A stretch of DNA of 42,068 nucleotides from an uncultured Oscillospiraceae bacterium (GTDB lineage: Bacteria; Bacillota_A; Clostridia; Oscillospirales; Oscillospiraceae): positions 1 to 42,068 of the forward strand of contig CANRKN010000005.1 of assembly GCA_947631215.1 (NCBI GenBank), read 5' to 3'. Shown here in pieces: positions 1 through 9,554 of this stretch. The notes under the pieces are model-generated. The model saw nothing but the letters and a program-made list of their open reading frames with translations, did no database searches and was not told the DNA's origin. Position 1 is the stretch's first letter. Each line of letters opens with the position of its first letter. Position numbers and translations under genes: made by a program.

Positions 1-599
1 TTTCGCGCGGCGGCTACCGCCGCCATGATCTTTGTAAAGTCTTTCTTTTTATCCGTCTCCACGCCGCTGGAGATGTCCAAGCCCCAGGGGCGTAGCCGGG
101 CAATGGCGCCGGGGATGTTCTCCGGCGTCAGGCCGCCGGCCAGGATATAGGGACGGGTCACGCCCTGGGTCAGGGACCAGTCGAAGACCGCACCGGTGCC
201 GTAGCCGTTGTCCAAGAGGACCATGTCGGCGGCTGAGGCGTTGGCGGCAGCCAGGTCCATAGCGTCGCGGACCTTAAAGGCCTTCCACACCGTGCAGCCG
301 GGGGCCAGGGCGCGGAGGGCCGCGATATAGCTGTCGTCCTCATGGCCATGGAGCTGGGCCACGGATATGGTGCCGTCGTTCAGGAGTGCCGCTGCGTCCG
401 CCACAGGGCTGTCCACGAATACGCCCACAGGGGCAATGCCGGGGGCCAGTCCCGCCCGCAGGGCCCGCACCTGGTCCGGGGCCAGGTTCCGGTGGCTCTT
501 GGGGAAGTTGATGATGAATCCGCACCAGTCCGGCCGGGCGGCGTTGACGTATTCTATGTCCTGGGGCCGGTACAGGCCGCATATCTTGATCTTCGTCAT
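1..599 (-). CDS. trpF: Phosphoribosylanthranilate isomerase, 3' end cut by window edge
   Basis: Third-from-last step of tryptophan synthesis in the cytoplasm: Amadori rearrangement of phosphoribosylanthranilate to CdRP. The frame from the ATG at 599 begins MTKIKICGLYRPQDI, the family's N-terminal strand with the catalytic Cys (KICG). It runs without a stop to the window edge and ends in GVETDGKKDFTKI, the C-terminal phosphate-binding signature, so only a handful of residues are missing. The start overlaps the trpC stop as ATGA, which implies translational coupling. It is the fifth gene of the operon; trpB and trpA would be expected beyond base 1. Family assignment is secure; the true end cannot be seen. 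Confidence 0.93.
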   Translation of the reverse strand, partial: MTKIKICGLYRPQDIEYVNAARPDWCGFIINFPKSHRNLAPDQVRALRAGLAPGIAPVGVFVDSPVADAAALLNDGTISVAQLHGHEDDSYIAALRALAPGCTVWKAFKVRDAMDLAAANASAADMVLLDNGYGTGAVFDWSLTQGVTRPYILAGGLTPENIPGAIARLRPWGLDISSGVETDKKKDFTKIMAAVAAAR

Positions 600-1384
600 C
601 GGGCCGTCTCCCTCATGGCCGCCAGCAGCGCGGCCTTGTCCTTCGCCCGCATGAGGACCTCTCCCATGAGCACCGCGTCGGCCCCCAGTGCCTTCAGCGC
701 CGCCGCGTCCGCAGGCCCCGTCACGCCGCTCTCCGCCACGTATACCGCTTCCGGCGGTATCAGCTCCCGCAGCCGGGCGGCGTTGGAGAAGTCCACGGTA
801 AAGTCCTTCAGGTTCCGGTTGTTCACGCCGATGATCCGGGCCCCGGCGCTGAGGGCGGAGCGTATCTCCCCCTCGTCGTGGGTCTCCACCAGAGCGGCCA
901 GGCCCAGAGCGTCGCATATCTCCATGTACTTCGCCAGCGTGGCCGTGTCCAGGATGGCGCAGATCAGCAGCACCGCGTTGGCGCCCATGACCTTGGCCTG
1001 GTAAAGCTGGTATTCGTCCACGGTGAAGTCCTTGCGGAGCATGGGGAGGGATATTGCTTGTCGGATATCCCGGAAGATGTCATCCGAGCCCAAAAACCAC
1101 TTGGGCTCCGTGAGGCAGGACACCGCGTCCGCGCCGGCGGCCTCGTATTCCCGGGCGATGTCCAGGTAGGGAAAGTCCGGCGCGATGAGCCCCTTGGAGG
1201 GGGAGGCCCGCTTCACCTCGCAGATGAAGCTGAGGCCCGGTCTTTTCAGCGCGTCCACGAACGCCCGGCCATTTGCAGGCCCGCCCTGGGCGGCCAGCGC
1301 CTCCATGGCCTCCGGGCTGACGCTCTCCTTGTCCGCCGCCGCCCGCTCCCGGGCGTGGGCGGCCAATTGGTCCAGGATGGTCAT
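596..1384 (-). CDS. trpC: Indole-3-glycerol phosphate synthase
   Basis: Closes the indole ring, converting CdRP to indole-3-glycerol phosphate. The 262-residue product has the usual length of a stand-alone IGPS. Seen in sequence: FICEVKRASPSKG near residue 50 (catalytic Lys and substrate loop), LRKDFTVDEYQ (second catalytic Lys), GVNNRNLKDF, and VAESGV near the end, all in TIM-barrel order. The frame is open further upstream, but the ATG at 1384 is preferred: GGAGG lies six bases before it and the protein then begins MTILDQL. It is one base beyond the trpD stop and its own stop overlaps trpF. It is not fused to trpF, unlike the enterobacterial enzyme. Confidence 0.96.
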   Translation of the reverse strand: MTILDQLAAHARERAAADKESVSPEAMEALAAQGGPANGRAFVDALKRPGLSFICEVKRASPSKGLIAPDFPYLDIAREYEAAGADAVSCLTEPKWFLGSDDIFRDIRQAISLPMLRKDFTVDEYQLYQAKVMGANAVLLICAILDTATLAKYMEICDALGLAALVETHDEGEIRSALSAGARIIGVNNRNLKDFTVDFSNAARLRELIPPEAVYVAESGVTGPADAAALKALGADAVLMGEVLMRAKDKAALLAAMRETAR

Positions 1385-1385
1385 C

Positions 1386-2411
1386 TCAGGCCTCCGGACG
1401 GTTGGAGACCTGGATGAACCTTGCAAGGGCCGCGGCGGCTTTGCCGCTGTCGATGAGCTCTGCCGCCAGAGTCACGCCCTCGGCCCAGCTGGCCGCCTTG
1501 CAGCCGATATACAGGGCCGCGCCGGCGTTCATGAGCACCGCGTCCCGCTTGGGACCGGGGGCGCCGGCCAGGATGTCCCGGACGATCTGGGCGTTCTCCG
1601 CCGGGGCGCCGCCGGTGAGGTCGCTCTTTTCGCAGCGGGTCAGGCCGAAGTCCTCCGGCGTCACCGTATAGGACTTGAACCAGCCGTCCTTGAACTCGCA
1701 CACGGCGGTGGGGGCGGACAGGCTTATCTCGTCCAGCTTGTCTTTGCCATAGACCACCATGCCCCGCTCCACGCCCAGGCTGATGAGCACCTGGGCCAGG
1801 GGCTCCACCAGATACTCGTCATACACGCCCAGCAGCTGCATCTTGGGGCTGCCGGGGTTGGTGAGGGGCCCCAGGATGTTGAACACCGTGCGGAAGCCCA
1901 GCTCCTTGCGGATGGCGCCCACGTATTTCATGGAGGTGTGGTACTTCTGGGCGAAGAAGAAGCACATGCCCACCTCATTTAAGAGCTCCACGCACCGCTC
2001 CGGGCTCTGCTGGATGTTGACGCCCAGGGCCTCCAGACAGTCGGCGGTGCCGCACTGGGAGGAGGCGGCCCGGTTGCCGTGCTTGGCCACCTTGATCCCG
2101 CCGGCGGCGGCCACCAGTGCGGAGGCGGTGGAGATGTTGAAGCTGTGGGCCCCGTCGCCGCCGGTGCCCACGATCTCGAACACGGGATAGGGCACGTCCA
2201 CCTTCGTGGCGTGGTCCCGCATGGCGGCGGCGCAGCCGGCGATCTCGTCGCTGGTCTCGGCCTTGGCACTCTTGGTGGACAGCGCCGCGAGGAATGCGGC
2301 GTTCTGGGTCTGGGTCGTCTCGCCGGACATGATCTCGTTCATGACGGCGTAGGCCTCGTCGTAGGTCAGATCCTCCTTGGAGACGATCTTTGCAATGGCT
2401 TCTCTTATCAT
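1386..2411 (-). CDS. trpD: Anthranilate phosphoribosyltransferase
   Basis: Transfers phosphoribosyl from PRPP to anthranilate. The 341-residue length is typical. Seen: an N-terminal helical region with [17 protein letters not shown], the PRPP-binding glycine motif [36 protein letters not shown] (anthranilate and Mg sites) and [20 protein letters not shown] sits eight bases before the ATG. It lies 19 bases after trpG and is not fused to it, so the glutaminase and transferase are separate proteins. The gene is transcribed as the third member of the T-box controlled operon. Confidence 0.97.
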   Translation of the reverse strand: MIREAIAKIVSKEDLTYDEAYAVMNEIMSGETTQTQNAAFLAALSTKSAKAETSDEIAGCAAAMRDHATKVDVPYPVFEIVGTGGDGAHSFNISTASALVAAAGGIKVAKHGNRAASSQCGTADCLEALGVNIQQSPERCVELLNEVGMCFFFAQKYHTSMKYVGAIRKELGFRTVFNILGPLTNPGSPKMQLLGVYDEYLVEPLAQVLISLGVERGMVVYGKDKLDEISLSAPTAVCEFKDGWFKSYTVTPEDFGLTRCEKSDLTGGAPAENAQIVRDILAGAPGPKRDAVLMNAGAALYIGCKAASWAEGVTLAAELIDSGKAAAALARFIQVSNRPEA

Positions 2412-2430
2412 GATAGGAACTCCTTTCCTT

Positions 2431-3000
2431 TTATGACAAATGGATAAAGTTTCGCAGCATGGTTTTTCCGTCCGGGGTCATGATGGACTCGGGGTGGAAC
2501 TGGACGCCGAATACGGGATACTGCCGGTGCCGGACCGCCATTATCTCCCCCTCCTCCGTGCGGGCGGTGACGGCCAGGCACTCCGGGATGGTGTCCGGGG
2601 CGGCCGCGAGAGAGTGATACCGGGCCACGGGCGCGCTCTCGGGACAGCCCGCGAACAGGGGGCAGTCAAGGTCGAAGCGGACGGTGGACTGCTTGCCGTG
2701 CATGAGGCGCCTGGCGTAGGTGACCGTGGCCCCATAGGCGGCGCAGATGGCCTGGTGCCCCAGGCAGACCCCCAGCATGGGGATGGACGGCCCCAGCGCG
2801 CGTACCACCTCCATGGTGACGCCAGCGTCCTCCGGCCGTCCGGGACCGGGAGAGAGGATGATGCGGTCCGGCGCCAGGTCACGGATCTGATCGACAGTCA
2901 GCTCGTCGTTTCGGATGACGCGGATGTCCGGGTCCAGGGCTCCCACCAGCTGGTAGAGGTTATAGGAAAAGCTGTCGTAGTTGTCGATGAGCAGGATCAT
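2431..3000 (-). CDS. trpG: Anthranilate synthase glutamine amidotransferase subunit
   Basis: Supplies ammonia from glutamine to TrpE. The 189-residue class I glutaminase starts [14 protein letters not shown], the family's N-terminal signature. The catalytic triad is visible: Cys79 in MLGVCLGHQ, and His169 and Glu171 in QFHPES. An oxyanion-type loop reads [13 protein letters not shown]. The frame is open 20 codons upstream, but the ATG at 3000 overlaps the trpE stop as ATGA and gives the normal length. Some Firmicutes share one TrpG/PabA between pathways; whether this copy also serves folate synthesis cannot be told here. Confidence 0.96.
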   Translation of the reverse strand: MILLIDNYDSFSYNLYQLVGALDPDIRVIRNDELTVDQIRDLAPDRIILSPGPGRPEDAGVTMEVVRALGPSIPMLGVCLGHQAICAAYGATVTYARRLMHGKQSTVRFDLDCPLFAGCPESAPVARYHSLAAAPDTIPECLAVTARTEEGEIMAVRHRQYPVFGVQFHPESIMTPDGKTMLRNFIHLS

Positions 3001-4463
3001 AGGTCTTCCTCCTGGGCCAGGCGCAGGGCGTTCACCACGGCCTGGGCCTTGTTGATGCACTCCTGGTACTCCTTTTCCGGCACGGAGTCGGCCACGATGC
3101 CCGCCCCGGACCGGACGAATACCTGGCCGTTTTTCTTATAGGCGATGCGGATGGCGATGCAGGTGTCCATGTTGCCGGTGAAGTCGATGTAGCCAATGGC
3201 GCCGCCGTAGATGCCCCGCTTGTTGTCCTCCAGCTCACCGATGAGCTGACAGGCGCGGATCTTCGGCGCGCCGGACAGGGTGCCCGCCGGGAGCACCGCC
3301 GCGATGGCGTCCAGGGCGTCGAACTCCGGGCGTATCTCGCCCCGGACCGTGGAGCCGATATGCATCACGTGGGAGTAGCGCTCGATGGAGTGGAGCTTTT
3401 CCACCTGGACGGAGCCGAACCTGCTTATTTTCCCCAGGTCGTTGCGGCCTAAGTCCACCAGCATGTTGTGCTCGGCCAGCTCCTTTTCATCCGCCAGAAG
3501 CTCCGCCTCCAGAGCGGCGTCCTCCTCGTCGGTCTTTCCCCGGGGCCGGGTGCCCGCCAGGGGGAACGTGTGCAGCACGCCGTTTTCCAGCTTCACCAGG
3601 GTCTCCGGAGACGCCCCGGCCACCTCCACATCCGTACCGGAGAAGTAGAACATGTACGGCGAGGGATTCACGGTCCGCAATACCCGGTAGGTATTCAGAA
3701 GGCTGCCCTCAAAGGGCGCGCTGAGCCGGTTGGACAGGACGATCTGGAAGATATCCCCCTCCCGGATGTGGTGCTTGGCCCGCTCCACCATGGCGCAGTA
3801 AGCCTCCCGCCCAAACAGGGGCGCCACCTCGCCGGTGAGGCGGCCGCCGGGCTCGTTCTTTTTCGCGCCGCTGCGGAGCAGCTCACGCATGTGCGCCAGG
3901 GCCAGGACCGCCTGGTTATAGCCCGTCTCCGGGTCGGTCAGGGGCATATTGGCGATGAGGATGATCTTCTGGGTGACGCTGTCAAAGGCGATGACCCGGT
4001 CGAAAAGCATCAGGTCCACATCCTTGAACGCCTCTGTGTCCTTTGCCCCCGTGCGGACGGCGGGCTCGCTGTAGCCCAGATAGTCATAGGAGAAATACCC
4101 CACCAGCCCGCCGGTGAAGGGGGGCAGATAGTCGAAGCGGGGGCTTTCGTACTCCGCCAGGATCTGCCGCAGCGCCGCCGAGGGGTCATCCGTGTGAAAG
4201 CGCACATCCCCCGCCTTCATCACTCCATCGGTGCAGGTGATCTCCATCCTGGGCTCGAAGCCCAGAAAGGTGTAGCGGCCCCATTTCTCCCGCTCGGCCA
4301 CCGATTCCAGCAGGAAACAGTGGGTGGAGACATTTTTCAGTATCTTCATCGCCTCGATAGGCGTGCATATGTCCGACAGCATCTCACAGCTCACCGGCAG
4401 GACCTTATACCGGCCCTGGGCGGCGATCGACTTGACTTCCTCCAAACTGGGTCTTACGACCAT
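2997..4463 (-). CDS. trpE: Anthranilate synthase component I
   Basis: First committed step: chorismate plus ammonia to anthranilate. The 488-residue protein has the N-terminal TrpE domain, including a LLES element near residue 50 where Trp feedback inhibition acts in the family. It also has the C-terminal chorismate-binding domain (PSPYMFYF, AGASPETLVKL, PLAGTRPRG, DLGRNDLGK, GTLSGAPKIRACQLI, YGGAIGYIDF). An ATG at 4511 is in frame, but the ATG at 4463 has GGAGG eight bases upstream, and the earlier one lies inside the leader terminator region. It is the first gene of the operon, directly behind the T-box leader. Confidence 0.97.
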   Translation of the reverse strand: MVVRPSLEEVKSIAAQGRYKVLPVSCEMLSDICTPIEAMKILKNVSTHCFLLESVAEREKWGRYTFLGFEPRMEITCTDGVMKAGDVRFHTDDPSAALRQILAEYESPRFDYLPPFTGGLVGYFSYDYLGYSEPAVRTGAKDTEAFKDVDLMLFDRVIAFDSVTQKIILIANMPLTDPETGYNQAVLALAHMRELLRSGAKKNEPGGRLTGEVAPLFGREAYCAMVERAKHHIREGDIFQIVLSNRLSAPFEGSLLNTYRVLRTVNPSPYMFYFSGTDVEVAGASPETLVKLENGVLHTFPLAGTRPRGKTDEEDAALEAELLADEKELAEHNMLVDLGRNDLGKISRFGSVQVEKLHSIERYSHVMHIGSTVRGEIRPEFDALDAIAAVLPAGTLSGAPKIRACQLIGELEDNKRGIYGGAIGYIDFTGNMDTCIAIRIAYKKNGQVFVRSGAGIVADSVPEKEYQECINKAQAVVNALRLAQEEDL

Positions 4464-4785
4464 AAAACGCGCCTCCTTGTGTTTAGTTCCGGGAATGTCC
4501 TGCCGGGGCATGAAAAAACGCCCTTGACAGAAAATTCCTTATCTGTCAAGGACGAATAAAAGTTTTATCCGCGGTGCCACCTTGATTCACGGCCGTGAAG
4601 CCGTGCGCTTGACAGGATACCTGCATATCCCCGGCAACTGACGTATGCCCACACGTCGCACATTACTGCGCCCTCAGCGGTCCATTTGACGGCTTGTTTC
4701 CCACCCCGATCTCAGCTTAGGGGGCTCTCTGTGCGGGCATCACCGCCGTTATCTCCGCGTCAACGGTTTAGTGTTTTAAATTGTT
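4464..4785 (-). promoter_or_regulatory. Tryptophan-specific T-box leader RNA of trpE
   Basis: On the minus strand the untranslated leader carries AGAGAG and a GCTGAGA element (Stem I). A TGG triplet at 4684-4682 sits in the specifier context AAATGGACCGCTGAGG, and the T-box core AAGGTGGCACCGCGG is at 4583-4569. A terminator follows immediately. In this family uncharged tRNA pairs with the specifier and the T-box bulge and favours the antiterminator. A Trp codon as specifier fits the downstream genes. The T-box core is unmistakable; the specifier choice is inferred from position and gene context. The 5' boundary is approximate. Confidence 0.93.
4513..4554 (-). terminator. T-box attenuator terminator
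   Basis: A 13-bp stem (arms 4542-4554 and 4519-4531, one G-T pair) with a ten-base loop is followed on the minus strand by six T's. It lies between the T-box core and the trpE ribosome-binding site, where an attenuating intrinsic terminator is expected. Confidence 0.93.
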
Positions 4786-4791
4786 GGCGTT

Positions 4792-4820
4792 ATTCTAGCA
4801 CGCTCTGGTCCATTTGTCAA
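4792..4820 (-). promoter_or_regulatory. SigmaA promoter of the trp operon
   Basis: On the minus strand TTGACA (4820-4815) and TAGAAT (4797-4792) are separated by 17 bases, a near-perfect housekeeping promoter. It ends about 10 bases before the T-box leader begins. Confidence 0.9.
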
Positions 4821-4831
4821 AGGTTTTTTCA

Positions 4832-4860
4832 GAAGGCAGGCACTTTTTGTGCCTGCCTTC
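4832..4860. terminator. 12-bp perfect hairpin downstream of leuB
   Basis: Arms 4832-4843 and 4849-4860 pair perfectly around five bases. Read on the plus strand it is followed by ATTTTATT; on the minus strand (the direction of leuB) there is no clear T-run. It probably separates the leu and trp transcripts, but its efficiency in the leuB direction is uncertain. Confidence 0.55.
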
Positions 4861-4868
4861 ATTTTATT

Positions 4869-4913
4869 ACAGCCGTCCCCTGGAAGGGATCATACCTTTT
4901 TGGGGACGGCTGT
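4869..4913. terminator. Second inverted repeat after leuB
   Basis: A perfect 12-bp inverted repeat (4869-4880 and 4902-4913) with a 21-base loop starts seven bases after the leuB stop. No strong T-run follows on the minus strand. With the neighbouring hairpin it forms a double-hairpin spacer between leuB and the trp promoter. Confidence 0.5.
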
Positions 4914-4919
4914 TGTGCG

Positions 4920-5990
4920 TTATATCCTGTCCAGGATGGCCCGGACCATCTGGCCGCAGGAGAGGGCCTCGTCTCCAGGCCCCGCGATGTCCGCTGTGCG
5001 GCAGCCGTCGTTCAGGGCTCTATCCACCGCTGCCTCCACGCAGTCCGCCTCCGCGCCCAGGCCGAAGGAATAGCGCAGCATCATGGCCCCGGAGAGGATG
5101 GTGGCGATGGGGTCGGCCCTGCCGGTGCCGGCGATGTCCGGGGCGGAGCCGTGGATGGGCTCATAGAGCCCCCGGGTCCCGTCTCCCAGAGAGGCGGAGG
5201 GCAGCAGGCCGATGGAGCCGGTGATCTGGCTGGCCTCGTCGGAGAGGATGTCACCGAACATATTGGTGGTGACGATCACGTCGAACTGGGCAGGGCCCCG
5301 GACGAGCTGCATGGCGGCGTTGTCCACCAGCATATCCTGCACCGTCACGTCCGGGTACTGCTCCGCCACCCGGTGGACCGTCTCCCGCCACAGCCGGGAT
5401 GTCTCCAGGACGTTGGCCTTGTCCACGCTGATGACCTTGCCCCGGCGCTTTTGGGCCGCGGCGAAGGCCACATGGGCGATGCGCTCGATCTCCATGACGG
5501 AGTAGGCCTCGGTGTCGTATGCCTCCGGGCCGTATTTCCCGTCCCGGCGGCCCCGGTCGCCGAAGTAGATGCCGCCGGTCAGCTCCCGGACCATCAGCAG
5601 GTCAAACCCGTCCGCCACGGTCTCCGCCCGGAGGGGGCATTTGCCCGCCAGGGCGGGATAGAGCTTTGCGGGGCGCAGGTTGGTGTAAAGGCCCAGCTTG
5701 CTTCGCAGGCCCAGCAGCGCCCGCTCCGGCCGGATTTCGCCGGGCAGCGTGTCCCACTTGGGGCCGCCCACGGCGCCCAGGAGCACGCTGTCGCTGGCAA
5801 GGCACCCCTCCACCGTCTCCGGGGGCAGGGGCACGCCGGTGGCGTCGATGGCGCAGCCGCCGGCCAGATAGGATTTGAAACGGAAGGTGTGGCCGAATTT
5901 TTCGCCCACCTTTTCCAGCACGGCCACGGCGCCGTCCACCACCTCGGGACCGATGCCGTCGCCCTTCACCAAAGCGATATTGTATTCCAT
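4920..5990 (-). CDS. leuB: 3-isopropylmalate dehydrogenase
   Basis: NAD-dependent oxidative decarboxylation of 3-isopropylmalate in leucine synthesis. The 356-residue protein shows the family's features: an N-terminal [12 protein letters not shown], the substrate arginines in [31 protein letters not shown], and [18 protein letters not shown]. The Mg-binding aspartates are in [12 protein letters not shown] and [14 protein letters not shown], and the NAD-binding end reads [23 protein letters not shown] lies six bases before the ATG. It is the last gene of leuACDB, three bases after leuD. Confidence 0.97.
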   Translation of the reverse strand: MEYNIALVKGDGIGPEVVDGAVAVLEKVGEKFGHTFRFKSYLAGGCAIDATGVPLPPETVEGCLASDSVLLGAVGGPKWDTLPGEIRPERALLGLRSKLGLYTNLRPAKLYPALAGKCPLRAETVADGFDLLMVRELTGGIYFGDRGRRDGKYGPEAYDTEAYSVMEIERIAHVAFAAAQKRRGKVISVDKANVLETSRLWRETVHRVAEQYPDVTVQDMLVDNAAMQLVRGPAQFDVIVTTNMFGDILSDEASQITGSIGLLPSASLGDGTRGLYEPIHGSAPDIAGTGRADPIATILSGAMMLRYSFGLGAEADCVEAAVDRALNDGCRTADIAGPGDEALSCGQMVRAILDRI

Positions 5991-5993
5991 ATC

Positions 5994-6491
5994 TTACTCC
6001 TTGCCTTTCTGCCGGGCCTTCAGATAGGGCAGAAGGCCGCCGTTTTCGATGATCCTGCCGATGAATTCCGGGAAGGCCGTGGCCTGAAAGACGGCGCCAG
6101 TGGTCTCGTCGGTGATGAGGCCGGAAGCGAAGTCCACGCGCACCCTGTCGCCGTTTTGGATGGCCTGGGCGGCCTCCGGGCACTCCAGGATGGGAAAGCC
6201 GATGTTGATGGCGTTGCGGTAGAAGATACGGGCAAAGCTGGCCGCGATGACGCAGGATACACCGCTGGCCTGGATGGCCATAGGGGCGTGCTCCCGGGAG
6301 GAGCCGCAGCCGAAGTTCCAGCCGCCCACCACGATGTCCCCGGGCTTCACCTTCCCGGCATAGGCGGGGTCTATGTCCTCCATGCAGTGCTTTGCCAGCT
6401 CCGCGGGGGACGGGGCGTTCAGATACCGGGCGGGGATGATCACGTCCGTATCCACGTTGTCGCCATATTTGAACACAGTTCCGGCTTTCAT
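5994..6491 (-). CDS. leuD: 3-isopropylmalate dehydratase small subunit
   Basis: Small (swivelling-domain) subunit of isopropylmalate isomerase, acting with LeuC. At 165 residues it is of the short archaeal/clostridial LeuD type rather than the ~200-residue enterobacterial type. Seen: [17 protein letters not shown] near the N-terminus and [22 protein letters not shown] (active-site loop), then [21 protein letters not shown] sits eight bases before the ATG, inside the end of leuC, and genes are separated by only three bases on each side. Confidence 0.96.
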   Translation of the reverse strand: MKAGTVFKYGDNVDTDVIIPARYLNAPSPAELAKHCMEDIDPAYAGKVKPGDIVVGGWNFGCGSSREHAPMAIQASGVSCVIAASFARIFYRNAINIGFPILECPEAAQAIQNGDRVRVDFASGLITDETTGAVFQATAFPEFIGRIIENGGLLPYLKARQKGKE

Positions 6492-6494
6492 GGT

Positions 6495-7766
6495 TCAGCC
6501 CTCCTTCATGATGTCCAGCGGCGAGGCAAGCACGCCCGCCGCCGCGCTGGCGGCGGCCACGGCCGGGGAGGCCAGGATGACCTCGCTCTGAGTGTGGCCC
6601 ATGCGGCCGACGAAGTTGCGGTTGGTGGTGGACACGCATCGCTCCCCCTCGGCCATGCAGCCCATGTGGCCCCCCAGACAGGGCCCGCAGGTGGGCACGG
6701 AGAACACGCATCCGGCCTGGATGAACGCCTCCGCGAGACCCTCCCGGATGCACTGCAGGCTCACCTCCTGGGTGGCGGGGATGACGATGCAGCGCACCCC
6801 CGGTGCCACCTTCCGGCCCCTCAGGATCTCCGCCGCGGCCCGCAGGTCGGAGATGCGCCCGTTGGTGCAGGAGCCGATCACCACCTGATCGATGGCCATG
6901 CCCTTCACTTCATCGATGGGCCGGGCGTTGCTGGGCAGATGGGGCAGGCTCACGGTGGGCGCAAGGGAGGAAAGGTCGATGACCACTTCGCTCTCGTATT
7001 CCGCGTCCGGGTCCGCCTCATAGGCGGTCCAGGGTCTGTCCACCCGGCCGGTTACATATTCCACCGTCTTTTCGTCCACGGGGAAGACGCCGTTTTTCGC
7101 CCCCGCCTCAATGGCCATGTTGGCGATGGTGAACCGGTCGTCCATGGAAAGGGCCGCCACGCCGGGGCCCGTGAATTCCAGGGACTTATAGAGCGCCCCG
7201 TCCACGCCGATCTTTCCGATCAGGTGCAGGATCACGTCCTTGCCGCTGACATACGGGCCGAGCGCGCCGGTGAGGGTCACCTTGATGGCGGCGGGGACCT
7301 TGAACCAGTTCTCCCCGGCGGCCATGCCGGCGGCCATATCCGTGGAGCCCACGCCGGTGGAGAAGGCCCCCAGGGCCCCGTAGGTGCAGGTGTGGCTGTC
7401 CGCGCCGATGACGCACTCGCCGGGGGCCACCAGGCCCTTCTCCGGCAGGAGGGCGTGCTCTATGCCCGCCTGGCCCACGTCATAGAGGTGGGTGACGCCG
7501 AAGCGGGCGGCAAATTCCCGTGCCTGTTTGCACAGCTGGGCGGACTTTATGTCCTTGCAGGGGGTGTAGTGGTCCAGGACGATGACGATCTTATCTTTAT
7601 CGAACACCTCCGTAAAGCCCGCCTTGTCGAACACCGTGACGGCCACGGGGGCGGTGATGTCGTTTCCCAGCACCAGGTCCAGCTTCGCCTCGATAAGGTC
7701 CCCGGCCTTCACGCTGTCAAGGCCCGCGTGGGCGGCCAGGATCTTCTGGGTCATGGTCATGCCCAT
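6495..7766 (-). CDS. leuC: 3-isopropylmalate dehydratase large subunit
   Basis: Aconitase-family [4Fe-4S] subunit that isomerises 2- to 3-isopropylmalate with LeuD. The 423-residue length fits the clostridial/archaeal LeuC type. Seen: [52 protein letters not shown] (first cluster Cys near residue 300) and [13 protein letters not shown] (the other two near 360 and 363). Two ATGs occur within four codons; the first, with AGGAGG eight bases upstream, is chosen. It follows leuA by three bases. Confidence 0.97.
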   Translation of the reverse strand: MGMTMTQKILAAHAGLDSVKAGDLIEAKLDLVLGNDITAPVAVTVFDKAGFTEVFDKDKIVIVLDHYTPCKDIKSAQLCKQAREFAARFGVTHLYDVGQAGIEHALLPEKGLVAPGECVIGADSHTCTYGALGAFSTGVGSTDMAAGMAAGENWFKVPAAIKVTLTGALGPYVSGKDVILHLIGKIGVDGALYKSLEFTGPGVAALSMDDRFTIANMAIEAGAKNGVFPVDEKTVEYVTGRVDRPWTAYEADPDAEYESEVVIDLSSLAPTVSLPHLPSNARPIDEVKGMAIDQVVIGSCTNGRISDLRAAAEILRGRKVAPGVRCIVIPATQEVSLQCIREGLAEAFIQAGCVFSVPTCGPCLGGHMGCMAEGERCVSTTNRNFVGRMGHTQSEVILASPAVAAASAAAGVLASPLDIMKEG

Positions 7767-7769
7767 GGC

Positions 7770-9305
7770 TCACGCCTCCTTTCGCGCCGTGGCGGCGCAG
7801 AGCTTGTTGACGGCCTTGATATAGGCCACGATACTGGCCTCCATGATGTCGGTGGAAAGGCCCTTGCCCGTGTAGGTCCGGTTCCCGGCGGTCAGCTTGA
7901 TGGTCACGTCGCCCAAGGTGTCCTTGCCCTCGGAGATGGAGTGTATGTTGTAGATGTCGAAGGAGTGATCGATGGGCTTTACGATCTTGTCGATGGCGTT
8001 GAAGGCCGCGTCGATGGGGCCGTCGCCCAGGCACACGTCCTCGAACTTCTCTCCGTCCTTCTCCAAACTCACGGTGCAGGTGGCAGTGGTGAAGTTGCTG
8101 GTGTGTACGGAGAACCAGTCCAGCTTATAGCCGTGCTCGTCCTGGCTCTCGTCCATGACGGCCCGGTGCTCGGCGATGGCCTCCAGGTCCGCGTCGGTGA
8201 CCTGCTTTTTCTTGTCGCACAGGACCTTGAACTCCTCAAAGCAGGCGGCCAGCTCCTCCGGTGTCAGGGTATAGCCCAAATCCCGGAGCCTGTCGTCCAC
8301 GGCGTGCTTGCCGGAGTGCTTGCCCAGGACCAGGTTGTTGGTGGATACGCCCACGGACTCGGGCGTCAGGATCTCATAGGTCTGCTTGTTGGCCAGCACC
8401 CCGTGCTGGTGGATGCCCGCCTCGTGGGCAAAGGCGTTGCGGCCCACGATGGGCTTATTCAGCGGCGCGCTCTGGCCGATGATGGAGTAGACGGTACGGC
8501 TGGCCCGGGCGATCTGGGTGGTGTCGATGCGCGTGTCAAAGGGGTATTCGCCCGGACGGGTGTGCATAGCCATGACCACCTCCTCCAGGGGGGTGTTGCC
8601 CGAGCGCTCCCCCAAGCCGTTGACGGTGCACTCGATCTGCCGGGCGCCGCCCTGGATGCCCGCCAGGGTGTTGGCGGTGGCCAGACCCAGGTCGTCGTGG
8701 CAGTGGGTGGAGAAGACGGCTTTGTCGGCCCCCTCCACATGGGCGCGCAGGTACTCGAACAGGGCGCGCATCTCCGCGGGAGTGGTATAGCCCACGGTGT
8801 CGGGTATGTTCACGGTGGCGGCGCCGCTGGCGATGGCGGCGGAGATGACCTTGGCGAGGAAATCCCAGTCGCTGCGGGTGGCGTCCTCGGCGGAGAATTC
8901 GATGTTGGAGCAGTACTTCCGGGCATAGGCCGTCATGGCGGAGGCCGCCTCCAGCACCTCATCCGGCGTCATGCGCAGCTTATACTCCATGTGCAGGGGG
9001 CTGGTGGCGATGAACAGGTGGATGCGGGGGTCGGCGGCGTGCTTCACCGCCTCCCAGGCCGCGTCGATGTCCTTCACATTGGCCCGGGCCAGGGACGCGA
9101 TGGTGCAGTCCTTCACGGCGCCGGCGATGGTCTTTACGCTCTCGAAGTCCCCCGGGGACGAGATGGCGAAGCCCGCCTCTATCACGTCCACCCGCAGCTT
9201 CTCCAGACACCGGGCCACTTCGATCTTCTCCCGCAGGTTCATGGAGCAGCCTGGGGACTGCTCGCCGTCCCGGAGGGTCGTGTCAAAGACGATGATGCGA
9301 TCCAT
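7770..9305 (-). CDS. leuA: 2-isopropylmalate synthase
   Basis: Condenses acetyl-CoA with 2-oxoisovalerate, the committed step to leucine. The 511-residue protein begins MDRIIVFDTTLRDGEQSPG, the DRE-TIM signature with the metal-binding Asp. It carries FSTHCHDDLGLATAN (metal His residues) and a complete C-terminal LeuA regulatory domain from about residue 375, with the end pattern KGLSTDIMEASIVAYIKAVN. In the family that domain mediates leucine feedback. The start has GGAAGGA upstream. It is the first gene of the operon, directly behind an attenuator-like leader. Confidence 0.97.
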   Translation of the reverse strand: MDRIIVFDTTLRDGEQSPGCSMNLREKIEVARCLEKLRVDVIEAGFAISSPGDFESVKTIAGAVKDCTIASLARANVKDIDAAWEAVKHAADPRIHLFIATSPLHMEYKLRMTPDEVLEAASAMTAYARKYCSNIEFSAEDATRSDWDFLAKVISAAIASGAATVNIPDTVGYTTPAEMRALFEYLRAHVEGADKAVFSTHCHDDLGLATANTLAGIQGGARQIECTVNGLGERSGNTPLEEVVMAMHTRPGEYPFDTRIDTTQIARASRTVYSIIGQSAPLNKPIVGRNAFAHEAGIHQHGVLANKQTYEILTPESVGVSTNNLVLGKHSGKHAVDDRLRDLGYTLTPEELAACFEEFKVLCDKKKQVTDADLEAIAEHRAVMDESQDEHGYKLDWFSVHTSNFTTATCTVSLEKDGEKFEDVCLGDGPIDAAFNAIDKIVKPIDHSFDIYNIHSISEGKDTLGDVTIKLTAGNRTYTGKGLSTDIMEASIVAYIKAVNKLCAATARKEA

Positions 9306-9347
9306 ATTCTTCCTTCCTTTTCTGAATTGTTCGATTTGGATGATAAC

Positions 9348-9384
9348 AAAAAAACCGTGCGGTCCGAAAAGTCAGACCGCACGG
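9348..9384 (-). terminator. Intrinsic terminator in the leuA leader
   Basis: A perfect 10-bp GC-rich stem (9375-9384 with 9355-9364) is followed on the minus strand by seven T's, 42 bases before leuA. It lies after the leuA promoter and a short ORF, so it must be conditionally bypassed. This indicates attenuation. Confidence 0.92.
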
Positions 9385-9421
9385 CTCAGTTCACGATTTG
9401 TTCCGGTTCCCCGGCTCGCCC

Positions 9422-9523
9422 TCACCCAGTGATTTCAGCATGACTTTTCGCGCTATAGTTGACCGGGCACAGTCGGTCAAGCATAGCGCTGGTCAGCAGG
9501 CTGGCGGCGGGAAGGCGACGCAT
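9422..9523 (-). CDS. 33-codon leader ORF upstream of leuA (possible attenuator peptide or structured RNA)
   Basis: An ATG at 9523, nine bases after GAGG, opens 33 codons that stop at 9422, between the leuA promoter and its terminator. Five of the first 18 codons are Leu (residues 4, 9, 10, 15, 18), but there is no long Leu run as in the classic enterobacterial leader peptide. The middle of the ORF forms a hairpin (9450-9489), so the conserved unit may be the RNA rather than the peptide. No known family is claimed. Confidence 0.5.
   Translation of the reverse strand: MRRLPAASLLTSAMLDRLCPVNYSAKSHAEITG
9450..9489 (-). promoter_or_regulatory. Long hairpin inside the leuA leader
   Basis: Two perfect 7-bp helices (9483-9489 with 9450-9456, and 9474-9480 with 9459-9465) are stacked across a 2x2 internal loop and capped by eight bases. 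It sits 66 bases ahead of the terminator stem and is a candidate ligand- or ribosome-sensing element. Confidence 0.6.
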
Positions 9524-9554
9524 GGGAGTTCCTCGCTTACGAAATATTTGGTTC

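Noticed and set aside
4686..9443. A 1585-codon open frame on the plus strand opposite the leu operon
   Set aside because: It is antisense to four unmistakable leu genes; the high GC content and codon bias leave the opposite frame open. The translation is His/Gly/Arg-rich with no domain.
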